Assembly (NCBI RefSeq): GCF_003389455.1
Contig: NZ_QUAC01000077.1
Location: 1 to 64,000, forward strand
From: Streptomyces inhibens
Lineage (GTDB): Bacteria > Actinomycetota > Actinomycetes > Streptomycetales > Streptomycetaceae
Length of the DNA: 64,000 nucleotides
Reading direction: 5' to 3'
Positions 9,301 to 16,181 of the stretch are shown piece by piece (position 1 is the stretch's first letter; each line of letters starts with the position of its first letter). The position numbers were made by a program, and so were the translations under genes. Under the pieces are notes generated by a model. It saw nothing but the letters and a program-made list of their open reading frames with translations, did no database searches and was not told the origin of the DNA.

Positions 9301-9459
9301 CGCCGGGCCGAAGCCCGCCTGCTCAGCGGTCGAAGACGCAGGTCTCGCCGGGCCGGCGGCCGCCGCTCCGGAGTCCCCCCTCCCCGCCTCACGGCCGGCA
9401 GACGGCGCCCGGCAGGCTCTGCCGGTCGGCGCACGGCACGTGCTTGTACATCCGCATGA
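6325..9459 (+). CDS. comEC: ComEC/Rec2-like DNA uptake channel
   Basis: A 1044-residue protein with N-terminal membrane segments, a Pro/Ala-rich insert of 14-residue repeats (about residues 270-330), the multi-membrane Competence domain with HLLAVSGSNLTIV, and a C-terminal metallo-beta-lactamase domain (DVGQGDG, THFHADHVDG). The family forms the inner-membrane channel for single-stranded DNA uptake; the MBL domain is thought to be a nuclease. A TTA codon at 6526-6528 (Leu 68) implies bldA control, as in comEA. The last 54 residues are Arg-rich and overlap the convergent neighbour by 71 bases, so the natural end may have been extended by loss of a stop. Confidence 0.93.
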   Translation: MTGPRATVHATAASSHGASDPRQDGPADLRLVAPALAAWAAAAICLGAPGGGVAVACGVAVVLAALALRVAVARRSAERAPGADEPPGVEVPGVEVPGGEPPDVEPRPDTGLARGAGLPRPRSPRLWSAGAFVALAAVLLCAAAGAASAALHAADVRRGPLPASARTYARVTAELEVTGDPRLTRPKVRGSQRTPPALVFTAEAIRVMAPDGAVTAVRTPVLVVVQQRGGGDEGGGRDRSERRGAPSQIPGAASRTTAVTPLTATDASHNRPVAPPPTVTARQGPAVAPPSLVTAPHGPAVAPSPVVTAPHGPAVAPPPPMTAPQNPAVTPPPESGSAHHAHASNGPLAAWRGLLPSTRIRLVARAAPPLSPTDHVAAVLRVTDDAPPDKIGAPSTLQRLAGSLRTGLREATEGLPPDARALLPGLVVGDTSRVPPDLDDAFRATDLTHLLAVSGSNLTIVLALLIGPPHLATRAERRGLAPRLRLSLRGTAVIGGVLALAFVVVCRPDPSVLRAAACGLITLLAIGTGRRRALLPALAAAVLLLVLYDPWLARSYGFLLSVLATGALLLLAPRWSAALQRRRVPARLAEVIAAAAAAQAVCAPVVAVLAARVGLVAVPCNLLAELAVAPATVLGFAALAAAPLALPVARALAWCAGWPTEWIAGVARTGAALPGAEFGWPGGWAGGLVLAAATVALVTVGRRVLRRPWLCVLCALAVILAVCRPAPFTRVLTGWPPPGWRAVVCDVGQGDGLVLAAGDGTALVVDTGPEPRAIDRCLTDLGIHRIPLLVLTHFHADHVDGLPGVLRGRTVGAIETTTLQDPPGQAQFVRNTAAAARIPLVRAAPGERRHLGPLTWEVLWPPAPPALPGPDGPNDASVTLLVRTGGLTLLLLGDLEPPAQQALLAAHPELATVDVLKVAHHGSAYQDPPLIRRLAPRLALISCGADNPYGHPAPRTIEALRAQGARVLRTDTDGSIAVLGTPARLSATITGGRRAEARLLSGRRRRSRRAGGRRSGVPPPRLTAGRRRPAGSAGRRTARACTSA
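7135..7317 (+). repeat. 42-bp tandem repeat inside comEC
   Basis: About four copies of a 42-base unit encode a 14-residue unit (GPAVAPPSLVTAPH and variants). Copies start near 7174, 7216, 7258 and 7300, with a diverged copy before. The array lies in a linker before the channel domain. Confidence 0.8.
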
Positions 9460-10918
9460 TGTTCTTCGCCGTGTCGGAGTCCATGAACGCCAGGAACTTC
9501 GCGGTCAGTGAGCCGTCTTCGGGCCGCCCGTACGTGTAGAGGTACTCCACCGTCCAGAAGGGGTAATCGCGTTGCTGTCCCCACTCGATGTCCGGCTCGT
9601 GCCCGTTCAGCCGGACGCTGACGACGTGCTGCCGTTGCGCCGCCGCATAGAGCTCGGCGTAACCGATCGCTCCCGGCACCCGGTCCACCGCGTCCAGCAG
9701 GCTTTTGGTGCTGTTCACCTCGCAGCGCGTCAGGCGTGCCTGTTCATCGCGGTCCTTGTCGCCGCAGTCGTAGGACGACACGACGCCCGGCTCCGAGCGG
9801 TGCAGCACGGATGTCTCGAACGCCCGGCGGGTGCCCGATGCGGCGTCCCGGCTGACGAGGCGGATCGGCAGGTCATTGCCGTGCAACTGCTTCCAGTTGG
9901 TGTACGTCCCGTCGTAGATCTTGCGGATCTCCTCGGAGGTGAGGTCGTCGATGCTGGCCTTCTCGTTGGCCACGACACTGAGCACGATGACGCCGACCCG
10001 GTCGCCCTCCAGCCGCCGGTAGAGGGACGGCGCCGGCACATCCGATACGGCGATGAAGCCGGGGCCCTCGGCGGTCGCCGGTTTGCCCTCCCGGTTGAGA
10101 TTGCCCAGGCCGGACAGGCTTCCGCTCCCCAAGACGGTGATCTCGGCGCCCGCGCAGCGGGCCCGGTACTGCCGGGCGATCTCCCGCATCGGCGGCGCGA
10201 ACGCCGTGGATCCGTCGATGGTCAGTCGCCCGGCGGCGCATTCACCGGGCACCGGCATCACCCGGCCGCTGAGCAGCAGCCCGCCGAGCAGTCCCAGCAG
10301 AACGATGAAGGTGCCGCCCAGCGCGAGGCTGAGCTTGCGCGGCCCCCAACGCTGGGCGTTGCGCCGGATCCGCCCGCCGCTGATGAACCCGCCTACGGTC
10401 ACCGATCCGGCTGCGCTGCCGGTGCGTCCACCCTCGGGGCCGGAGCCGGTTCCGGGACCCGACAGGAGCACCAGCAGCTTGAAGTGATTCCGCTTGTTCA
10501 GCGGCACTTTGGGGATGAACAGCCGTCCCCCGTCGTGCCGCAGCCCGCCGCCGTTGCGGGTCAGCATGCCCACCAGATCCGTCGGATTGGCGTCCGGCAC
10601 CTCGACCCCGATGACCGTACGGCCGACGAACTCGACCGTCAGCGGCTCCTGATAGTCCTGCCGGACGATGTCCTTGCCACCGTCGTTCTCGAACCGCAAC
10701 AGCGCCAGCGTCGCATCGTTGATCTCCTGGTCCTGCCGCAGCAGCCGCAACTGCACCAGACTGTGGGCGTCTTGGGGATTCATCCCGATCGCCGTGTCCA
10801 TCTGCACGCGGTAGCCGATCCGCTTACGGCCCGGCAGGAACCGCTCAACGGCCCAGACGACAGCCGTCGCCACAAGCCCGGCCGCGGTCAGGATCGTCTC
10901 GGTGTCCGGCAGAGCCAC
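9389..10918 (-). CDS. membrane-anchored PstS-like substrate-binding protein
   Basis: A protein of 509 residues with two parts. An N-terminal membrane helix (about residues 9-27) and a soluble region of unknown type lead to a second membrane helix near residues 200-222. The C-terminal half then resembles a phosphate-type periplasmic binding protein, with DGSTAFAPPMREIA, GSGSLSGLGNL and SRDAASGTRRAFE marking the ligand-binding loops. No permease or ATPase genes are adjacent, so it is probably a sensor or stand-alone binding protein rather than part of a complete ABC transporter. The start is an ATG with no obvious alternative. Its 3' end overlaps comEC tail-to-tail. Fold assignment is good; ligand is inferred. 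Confidence 0.8.
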   Translation of the reverse strand: MALPDTETILTAAGLVATAVVWAVERFLPGRKRIGYRVQMDTAIGMNPQDAHSLVQLRLLRQDQEINDATLALLRFENDGGKDIVRQDYQEPLTVEFVGRTVIGVEVPDANPTDLVGMLTRNGGGLRHDGGRLFIPKVPLNKRNHFKLLVLLSGPGTGSGPEGGRTGSAAGSVTVGGFISGGRIRRNAQRWGPRKLSLALGGTFIVLLGLLGGLLLSGRVMPVPGECAAGRLTIDGSTAFAPPMREIARQYRARCAGAEITVLGSGSLSGLGNLNREGKPATAEGPGFIAVSDVPAPSLYRRLEGDRVGVIVLSVVANEKASIDDLTSEEIRKIYDGTYTNWKQLHGNDLPIRLVSRDAASGTRRAFETSVLHRSEPGVVSSYDCGDKDRDEQARLTRCEVNSTKSLLDAVDRVPGAIGYAELYAAAQRQHVVSVRLNGHEPDIEWGQQRDYPFWTVEYLYTYGRPEDGSLTAKFLAFMDSDTAKNIMRMYKHVPCADRQSLPGAVCRP

Positions 10919-11210
10919 GGCAACCTCGCACAGGTGAACGGACAGCAGGATGCCAGCACCTTAAGGACGCCCACCCCGCCCCGAGAGCCCTTCGACAGCC
11001 CGTCACCAGAGGTTCATCAGTCGTCTTCCGGCCTCGTCAGCCGAATCTCGCCCCTACCGCTCATCGGTCGGCCGGCGGCGCCCTCGGCGTGGTCCTGGGG
11101 CCGGTCTCCGCCTCCCAGTCGCCCTATGGCCCGAATGAACCGGGTGCGCGATAGCGGCGGGGCGGGCCAGATCGGTCAGGTGGACCAGAGAGGTCTGTGA
11201 ATGGGACAGG

Positions 11211-11264
11211 CCAGGTGAACCGCATAGGTCCGGTGAACCGCATAGGCCAGGCGAACGACATAGG
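11211..11264 (+). repeat. three 18-bp tandem repeats upstream of the Rrf2 gene
   Basis: The units CCAGGTGAACCGCATAGG, TCCGGTGAACCGCATAGG and CCAGGCGAACGACATAGG follow directly, with decayed copies on both sides. The 18-base period is not a whole number of helical turns, so cooperative protein binding is not clearly suggested. Confidence 0.8.
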
Positions 11265-11297
11265 TTCCGGTGAAATGGGTGGGGTGGAGGAATCAGG

Positions 11298-11314
11298 ATC
11301 TGTAGACTCCAGAT
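11298..11314 (+). promoter_or_regulatory. promoter -10 inside a 17-bp palindrome (likely Rrf2 operator)
   Basis: ATCTGTAGACTCCAGAT pairs at 7 of 8 positions around a central A. Its centre is a good -10 (TAGACT, 11303-11308). The predicted +1 is 11315, one base before the ATG, so the transcript is essentially leaderless. A palindrome covering the -10 of an Rrf2 gene is the usual autoregulation layout. Confidence 0.62.
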
Positions 11315-11315
11315 T

Positions 11316-11801
11316 ATGAGGATGAGTGAAGGCGTCGAGTGGGGCCTGCACTGTTGTGTGACGTTGGCCTGGCTCGATGGGGAAGGGCCGGTGTCCACCG
11401 CTCGGCTGGCGGCTTCGTTCGAGTTGCCGGCGGCCTACTTGAACAAGCGGCTGCAAGCGCTGGTCCGGGCCGGGATCCTGAGTTCGACGCCCGGGGCGCG
11501 GGGCGGCTTCCGTTTGGCGCGGCCGCCGGAGCGGATCACCCTCATGGATGTGGTCGCTGCGATCGAGGGCACCGACGATGCCTTTCGTTGTACCGAGATC
11601 CGTCAGCAGGGGGCCGGGGCCGAGGCGTCCGGCAGGGAGTTCGGTCGGCCCTGCGGCATCTCCACGGCGATGCGCAAGGCCGAGCTGGCCTGGCGCCGTG
11701 AGCTGGCCGCACAGACCATTGCCGACGTCATCGCCGGTACACCGGCATCGGCGGCGGAACGCACCCGCCGCTGGTTCGCTTCGGAGAGGAAACACACTTG
11801 A
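11316..11801 (+). CDS. Rrf2 family transcriptional regulator
   Basis: A 161-residue winged-helix repressor of the Rrf2 family (IscR, NsrR, RirA). The helix-turn-helix covers about residues 24-60 (LPAAYLNKRLQALVRAG) with the wing STPGARGGFRLAR. The cluster-binding loop has only two cysteines (FRCTEI and RPCGIS), where Fe-S members usually have three; HCC near residue 13 might supply a third, or the protein may not hold a cluster. Its stop overlaps the next ATG (TGATG), so it is co-transcribed with the N-acetyltransferase it probably controls. Confidence 0.86.
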   Translation: MRMSEGVEWGLHCCVTLAWLDGEGPVSTARLAASFELPAAYLNKRLQALVRAGILSSTPGARGGFRLARPPERITLMDVVAAIEGTDDAFRCTEIRQQGAGAEASGREFGRPCGISTAMRKAELAWRRELAAQTIADVIAGTPASAAERTRRWFASERKHT

Positions 11802-12613
11802 TGGACACCGCTGCCGCCAACGCCTACCTCGACCGTATGGGCGCCGCCCGCCCCGCCTCTCCCGATGCCGACGGGCTGCGTGCGCTGCACCTGAGTCATT
11901 TGCGCACCGTCCCCTTCGAGAACCTCTCCATCCACCTGGGTGAGGAGATCGTGCTCGCGGAGCAGTCGTTGCTGGACAAGATCGTCGGTGCCCGGCGTGG
12001 TGGGTTCTGTTATGAGCTCAACGGCGCTTTCGCCCTGTTGCTGGGCGCCCTCGGCTATGAGGTCGAGATGCTGTCCGCCCGCGTGTTCGGCCCCAACGGG
12101 CTCGGCATTCCGTACGACCACCTTGCGCTGCGGGTTCATACGCCGAGCGGGCCGTGGCTGGCGGACGTCGGGTTCGGCAGGAACAGCCACTTTCCGCTGC
12201 GGTTGGACAGCCGTGCCGAGCAGACCGATCCGGGCGGTGTGTTCCAGATTGTGGAGACGACGGAAGGTGATCTTGATGTCCTGAGGGGCGGTGTCCCGCA
12301 GTACCGTCTTGAGCAACGTCCGCGTGCGTTCGCGGAGTTCGAGGTCGGCTGCTGGTGGAACCGGACCTCGCCCACGTCGCACTTCACACAGTCCCTGGTG
12401 TGCTCACGGCTGACGGAGACCGGCCGGGTCACGCTCTCCGGCCGTACGTTGGTGATCACCGGGGCGGACGGGGCGCGTGAGGAGCGTCAGGTGGGTGAGG
12501 ACGAGGTCCTCGCCGCCTACCAGGAACACTTCGGGATTGCGCTGGAGCGGGAGCCCGAGGTGGCGGCCGCCGGCGCGGATCTCCGGGCGCGTGGGGTGGG
12601 CGCCCAGCCGTAG
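11801..12613 (+). CDS. nat: arylamine N-acetyltransferase
   Basis: Transfers acetyl from acetyl-CoA to arylamines, hydrazines or arylhydroxylamines in the cytosol. The 270-residue protein shows the Cys-His-Asp triad: Cys in RRGGFCYELNGAF (near residue 71), His in YDHLALRV (near 108) and Asp in WLADVGFG (near 123). ATG 11801 follows a strong Shine-Dalgarno (GGAGAGGA). Translational coupling to the Rrf2 gene suggests it is switched on by whatever the regulator senses. In rifamycin-type clusters related enzymes close macrolactams, but no polyketide genes lie here. Confidence 0.93.
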   Translation: MDTAAANAYLDRMGAARPASPDADGLRALHLSHLRTVPFENLSIHLGEEIVLAEQSLLDKIVGARRGGFCYELNGAFALLLGALGYEVEMLSARVFGPNGLGIPYDHLALRVHTPSGPWLADVGFGRNSHFPLRLDSRAEQTDPGGVFQIVETTEGDLDVLRGGVPQYRLEQRPRAFAEFEVGCWWNRTSPTSHFTQSLVCSRLTETGRVTLSGRTLVITGADGAREERQVGEDEVLAAYQEHFGIALEREPEVAAAGADLRARGVGAQP

Positions 12614-12626
12614 CGTCTCGGCTTCC

Positions 12627-12682
12627 GATCCCTGATCCCCGATCCCCGATCCCTGATCCCCGATCCCCGATCCTTGATCCCC
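12627..12682 (+). repeat. eight 7-bp tandem repeats (GATCCCY)
   Basis: GATCCCT or GATCCCC is repeated eight times, arranged as a 21-bp higher-order unit in the first six copies. It lies just after nat, in the convergent space. Confidence 0.9.
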
Positions 12683-12722
12683 GGCCCCCGGCCCCCGGCG
12701 TGCGGCCTGCGGTCTGGGTTCG

Positions 12723-12739
12723 ATGGGCTTGTGGCCCAT
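12723..12739. terminator. hairpin between nat and the convergent small gene
   Basis: ATGGGC and GCCCAT enclose a 5-nt loop. This is a weak bidirectional terminator candidate between two convergent genes. Confidence 0.35.
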
Positions 12740-12763
12740 GGACCTGTGGTCTCTGGGCGGTGT

Positions 12764-13069
12764 CTAGTCGGCCTCGCGCCAGCCCTCGTACTCCGCGGCC
12801 AGACCGTCCAGCAGCGCCGGGTCATGGGTGGCGTCCGGGTCCTCGACCACCACGAGCCACTGTGCGTCCTCGGCGTCGTCCTCACCGGCCAGGGCGTCCC
12901 GTACGAGCTGGGGTTCCTCGGTGACACCGAAGCGTTCGGTCAGGGCCTCGGCCACCTCTTCCGCCGCGTCGCGGTCGGGCAGGACCAGTACGTGTCGTAC
13001 GGGCCGCAGCTGTCGTTCGGGGGGTGCCTGTCGTGTGTCTCGTCGGTGGGGGGCAGCAGCATCATTCAC
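12764..13069 (-). CDS. small acidic hypothetical protein
   Basis: A 101-residue protein with a basic N-terminus and then an alpha/beta-looking core (HVLVLPDRDAAEEVAEALTERFG, QWLVVVEDPDA) rich in Asp and Glu. I do not recognise a family with confidence. The start is GTG 13069; a -10 (GACAAT) on the minus strand at 13081-13076 places +1 exactly on it, so the mRNA looks leaderless. It is divergent from holA, with a minisatellite between them. Confidence 0.65.
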   Translation of the reverse strand: MNDAAAPHRRDTRQAPPERQLRPVRHVLVLPDRDAAEEVAEALTERFGVTEEPQLVRDALAGEDDAEDAQWLVVVEDPDATHDPALLDGLAAEYEGWREAD

Positions 13070-13125
13070 CTGACCATTGTCCGGTAGGGGATGGGGATGC
13101 TGTCGGGTGGGGAGGGGCGGACCCT

Positions 13126-13221
13126 GGGCCGGAGAGCGGGCCGGAGAGCGGGCCGGAGAGCGGGCCGGAGAGCGGGCCGGAGAGCCGGCCGGGGAGCGGG
13201 CCGGAGAGCCGGCCGGGGAGC
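13126..13221 (+). repeat. 12-bp minisatellite, eight copies, upstream of holA
   Basis: GGGCCGGAGAGC is repeated exactly five times. Units CGGCCGGGGAGC and GGGCCGGAGAGC then alternate for three more copies, with no interruption. It is intergenic and lies 38 bases before the holA promoter. Copy number should vary between strains. Confidence 0.93.
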
Positions 13222-13258
13222 TGTGAGGGGAACGGTCGGGGGAGTGGGCCGGGCGGCG

Positions 13259-13281
13259 TTGTCAGTGGGGCGTGGGATGCT
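13259..13281 (+). promoter_or_regulatory. RecA-NDp (PafBC-type) promoter of holA
   Basis: TTGTCAGTG, an 8-base spacer and then GATGCT match the actinobacterial DNA-damage promoter pattern TTGTCRGTG-N8-TANNNT apart from the first base of the -10. The predicted +1 is two bases before the holA ATG. Confidence 0.62.
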
Positions 13282-13289
13282 GGGTCGCG

Positions 13290-14273
13290 ATGGCCAGGAA
13301 GACAGCTAACGACGACCCGCTTGCCCCCGTGACGATCGCGGTGGGCCAGGAAGACCTGCTGCTGGATCGTGCGATGCAGCAGGTGGTGGCGGCTGCCCGC
13401 GCGGCCGACGCGGACACCGATGTGCGCGACCTCACCCCCGATCAGCTCCAGCCCGGCACCCTGGCCGAGCTGACCAGCCCCTCGCTCTTCGCCGAGCGCA
13501 AGGTTGTGGTGGTGCGGGCGGCCCAGGATCTGTCCGCAGACACCATCAAGGACGTCAAGGCGTATCTCGGCTCGCCCGCCGAGGAGATCACGCTGGTGCT
13601 GATGCATGCGGGCGGCGCCAAGGGGAAGGGCCTGCTGGACGCTGCCCGTAAGGCCGGGGCGCGGGAAGTGGCCTGCCCGAAGATGACCAAGCCGGCCGAC
13701 CGGCTGGCGTTTGTGCGGGGCGAGTTCCGTGCGGTCGGGCGTTCGGCGACGCCCGAAGCCTGCCAGTCGCTGGTCGATGCGATCGGCAGCGATCTGCGTG
13801 AGCTGGCGTCGGCCTGTTCGCAGCTGGCGGCCGATGTCGAGGGCACGATCGACGAGGCCATCGTGGCGCGCTACTACACGGGCCGGGCCGAGGCATCGAG
13901 TTTCACCGTTGCGGACCGTGCGGTCGAGGGGCGGGCCGCCGAGGCGCTGGAGGCGCTGCGGTGGGCGATCGCGACCGGCGTCGCCCCCGTCATGATCACC
14001 AGCGCTCTTGCCCAGGGCGTCCGCGCCATCGGCAAACTGGCTTCCGCCCCGCGCGGCGCCCGCCCCGGCGACCTCGCCCGCGACCTCGGCATGCCGCCCT
14101 GGAAGATCGACCGGGTACGCCAGCAGATGCGCGGCTGGTCGGCGGACGGCGTGGCGACGGCGCTGCGTGCGGTCGCGGCGGCCGATGCGGGAGTGAAGGG
14201 CGGCGGGGACGATCCGGGGTACGCCCTGGAGAAGGCCGTTGTCGCCATTGCCCGGGCGGCTCGGTCGCGGTGA
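13290..14273 (+). CDS. holA: DNA polymerase III delta subunit
   Basis: Clamp-loader subunit that opens the beta clamp at the replication fork. The 327-residue protein follows the HolA pattern: VGQEDLLLDRAMQQV at the N-terminus, FAERKVVVVRAAQDL near residue 70, LRELASACSQLAADV near residue 170, and the C-terminal helical collar domain with PPWKIDRVRQQMRGW. ATG 13290 matches the family start, and the promoter lies just before it. The promoter is of DNA-damage type, which would tie clamp-loader supply to damage. It converges with the Pro-rich membrane protein. Confidence 0.95.
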   Translation: MARKTANDDPLAPVTIAVGQEDLLLDRAMQQVVAAARAADADTDVRDLTPDQLQPGTLAELTSPSLFAERKVVVVRAAQDLSADTIKDVKAYLGSPAEEITLVLMHAGGAKGKGLLDAARKAGAREVACPKMTKPADRLAFVRGEFRAVGRSATPEACQSLVDAIGSDLRELASACSQLAADVEGTIDEAIVARYYTGRAEASSFTVADRAVEGRAAEALEALRWAIATGVAPVMITSALAQGVRAIGKLASAPRGARPGDLARDLGMPPWKIDRVRQQMRGWSADGVATALRAVAAADAGVKGGGDDPGYALEKAVVAIARAARSR

Positions 14274-14294
14274 TCTTGGTGGGGCCGATCACCA
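14270..14294. terminator. bidirectional hairpin at the holA stop
   Basis: GGTGATC (14270-14276) pairs with GATCACC (14288-14294). The stem includes the holA stop codon and lies before the end of the convergent gene. Confidence 0.45.
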
Positions 14295-14319
14295 CACCCG
14301 TCACCCCTCACCACTACCG

Positions 14320-15201
14320 CTACCGCGAGCGCTGCAGCCGCTTGAGTGTCTCCGTGGCGCTGGTCTTCAGCATCGTGGCCACCTCGGCGGAGGTCGGCTG
14401 CTTGCCGGTGCTGCTGCTCGACGCGTAGCTCGACCACGTGGACTGGTACGTCATCCAGCCGTCCCGGACGCCGAGGATCACGTACGAGCCGGTGCTACTG
14501 CTGCCCTGGTCGTTCCGGGTGACCAGGTAGGCCTCGTCGCCGATGCCCGGTACGGACTCGACCTTGTAGCCGACCGAGGTGTCCTGCTTCTCGTACGAGC
14601 GGTAGCCGTCGGCGAACTCCGGTGCCGGGTCGGTCTTCTTGTGCAGCGTGGCGGTGTTGTAGAGCCAGATCGAGGAGTAGTCGGAGCTGCTCGCGTTCTC
14701 CTGCTCCAGTGTGACGTTGCACCACATGGTGTCCAGCGAGTTCTGCTGGGCGCCGCTGTGCTGTGGGTTGGCGTCCTTCGAGGCTGTGCCGGTGCTCGCC
14801 TTGGTCTTGTAGTGGGCGTTCTCGAAGGAGGTCAACGAGGTGTCCGCGCACAGATCGCTGGTGTAGCCGTAGCCCGCGAGATCGGGGCTGGGCTCGGAGG
14901 AGAAGCCGCCGGTGGCGAACAATACGGAGCCCCAGATCGCGGAGGCGGCGACCACGCCGCCGATCGCCCAGAGCCAGCCGGACAAGCCCCGGCCCGTACC
15001 GCCGGCTGCGCCGGGCGGCCCTACGGGTGGGGCGGGTATGCCGGGTGCCGGATAGCCGTAGCCGCCGCCCGGCGCCTGCGGCGGGGGCGGCTGTGCGTAC
15101 GGGTTCTGCTGCGCGGGCACCGGATTCTGCGGTGCGGGCACCTGGCCGTAGGGATTGGGCTGCGGCGGGTAGGGATTGTTCTGGTCCCCCGAGATGGACA
15201 T
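14320..15201 (-). CDS. Pro/Gln-rich N-terminus, single-pass membrane protein
   Basis: A 293-residue protein. Residues 1 to about 75 are Pro/Gln/Asn/Tyr-rich and probably cytosolic. One membrane helix (WLWAIGGVVAASAIWGSVLFA) follows, then an outer domain of about 190 residues with two Cys (LCADTS, MWCNVT) and many Ser/Thr. No enzyme motif is seen. Such proteins with a Pro-rich cytosolic tail and a soluble outer domain are common in Streptomyces, and their function is unknown. A minus-strand -10 (TACGCT, 15213-15208) puts +1 exactly on the ATG, which supports this start and a leaderless transcript. Confidence 0.8.
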   Translation of the reverse strand: MSISGDQNNPYPPQPNPYGQVPAPQNPVPAQQNPYAQPPPPQAPGGGYGYPAPGIPAPPVGPPGAAGGTGRGLSGWLWAIGGVVAASAIWGSVLFATGGFSSEPSPDLAGYGYTSDLCADTSLTSFENAHYKTKASTGTASKDANPQHSGAQQNSLDTMWCNVTLEQENASSSDYSSIWLYNTATLHKKTDPAPEFADGYRSYEKQDTSVGYKVESVPGIGDEAYLVTRNDQGSSSTGSYVILGVRDGWMTYQSTWSSYASSSSTGKQPTSAEVATMLKTSATETLKRLQRSR

Positions 15202-15207
15202 GGCCGC

Positions 15208-15213
15208 AGCGTA
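15208..15213 (-). promoter_or_regulatory. -10 element giving a leaderless transcript
   Basis: TACGCT on the minus strand sits so that +1 is the A of the ATG at 15201. No strong -35 is seen. Confidence 0.5.
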
Positions 15214-15302
15214 GCGGACACCGGCGCATGTGAACCCGGGCCTGCGGCAAGGGCGGTCGGCTTCGGCGCGGTAGTGACGGGCCTTGGCACTGTCAGGCGC
15301 CA

Positions 15303-15560
15303 CCCCGGCAACAAACGACCGCGCCAGCGACAAAAGACCCAGCTGGAACAACGCGCCCGCCATCAACAAACGACCGCGCCAGCGACAAACGACCCCGCTG
15401 GAACAGTGGGCCCGCCAGCGACAAAAGACCCCGCTGGAACAATGGGCCCGCCAGCGACAAACAACCGCGCCAGCAACAAACAGCCGCGCCAGCGCCAATA
15501 CACCCGCCAGGAAAAAGGACCCCACCAGCAACAAAAGGCCCTGCCAGCAACAAAAGACCC
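15303..15560 (+). repeat. 18-bp/36-bp tandem array, about 14 copies
   Basis: The unit CGCCAGCGACAAAAGACC recurs every 18-19 bases, for example near 15322, 15358, 15377, 15413, 15449, 15468, 15487, 15505, 15523 and 15541. In the middle it alternates with CCGCTGGAACAATGGGCC to give a 36-bp super-unit. It stays open in several frames only because it lacks stops; no gene is claimed. It lies between a terminator and the promoter of the preceding membrane protein. Confidence 0.85.
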
Positions 15561-15590
15561 CGCCGCCCCTGGGGAAGGGGCAAGGCGGGG
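15558..15590 (-). terminator. rho-independent terminator on the rpsT strand
   Basis: CCCCGCC (15558-15564) pairs with GGCGGGG (15584-15590). On the minus strand the stem is followed by TCTTTTGTTG, a proper U-rich tail. It ends transcription coming from rpsT, about 250 bases after the rpsT stop. Confidence 0.7.
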
Positions 15591-15840
15591 CCTTCATATC
15601 AAGCGATTGTGGCTTCGTCGGCGGTGACCGCCGGGTGAGCCGGGTGCGCCGCACCCGCGTGGCGAACGCAGGCCGTGTGCGGCGCGGTGGTGCACCGATC
15701 AGGGAGCGGAGAGAGGGGCCGCTGGGTCCCTGGCGGCAGAGCTCATAGTTACTGCGCTGTGTGCACAGATACCGCAGCTATTGCGGTGGGATGAAGGTCA
15801 GGCCCCATACGGGACGACGATCTTCATCTGGAGGGGAAGG
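15591..15840. other. 250-base region after rpsT, no gene recognised
   Basis: It is transcribed with rpsT if the terminator at 15558-15590 is the first one. It holds several short hairpins (for example ACCGC and GCGGT around 15771-15788) but no tRNA signature or convincing frame. A stable 3'-UTR-derived RNA is possible. Confidence 0.4.
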
Positions 15841-16107
15841 TCAGGCCTTGAGGGCCGCGACCTTCTTCGCCAGCGCCGACTTCTTGTTGGCGGCGGCGTT
15901 CTTGTGGATGACACCCTTGCTGACGGCCTTGTCGAGCTTCTTGGCCGCCTCGGCCTGGGCGACGGTGGCCTTCTGCAGGTCACCGGCCTCCACGGCCTCA
16001 CGGGTACGACGGATCGAGGTCTTCAGAGCGGACTTGACAGCCTTGTTGCGCTGACGAGCCTTCTCGTTGGTCTTGATCCGCTTCATCTGGGACTTGATGT
16101 TCGCCAC
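15841..16107 (-). CDS. rpsT: 30S ribosomal protein S20
   Basis: An 88-residue basic helical protein that binds 16S rRNA early in 30S assembly. [26 protein letters not shown] at the N-terminus, and the Ala/Lys-rich helices after it, are typical of S20. It is divergent from lepA, an arrangement seen in many actinobacteria. A promoter with TTGGGG and TAGCCT lies upstream on the minus strand. Confidence 0.98.
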   Translation of the reverse strand: MANIKSQMKRIKTNEKARQRNKAVKSALKTSIRRTREAVEAGDLQKATVAQAEAAKKLDKAVSKGVIHKNAAANKKSALAKKVAALKA

Positions 16108-16181
16108 GAAAGAGCCTTTTCAGGTTCGTTGGAGTTTCGAGTTGCGCCGCGCACCAAAGAGGGCACGAAGCGCAGTGGACC

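Larger units (their letters stand above)
10919..11315. other. intergenic region with promoter and 18-bp repeats
   Basis: About 400 bases without a convincing gene between two divergent genes. It contains the 18-bp tandem repeat at 11211-11264 and, at its right edge, the promoter-operator of the Rrf2 gene. Nothing else was recognised. Confidence 0.6.

Noticed and set aside
15303..15560. CRISPR-like array
   Set aside because: The units follow each other without unique spacers and the period is 18/36; no cas genes are present.
15591..15840. tRNA or known small RNA after rpsT
   Set aside because: No T-arm or anticodon-arm signature on either strand; only short unrelated hairpins.
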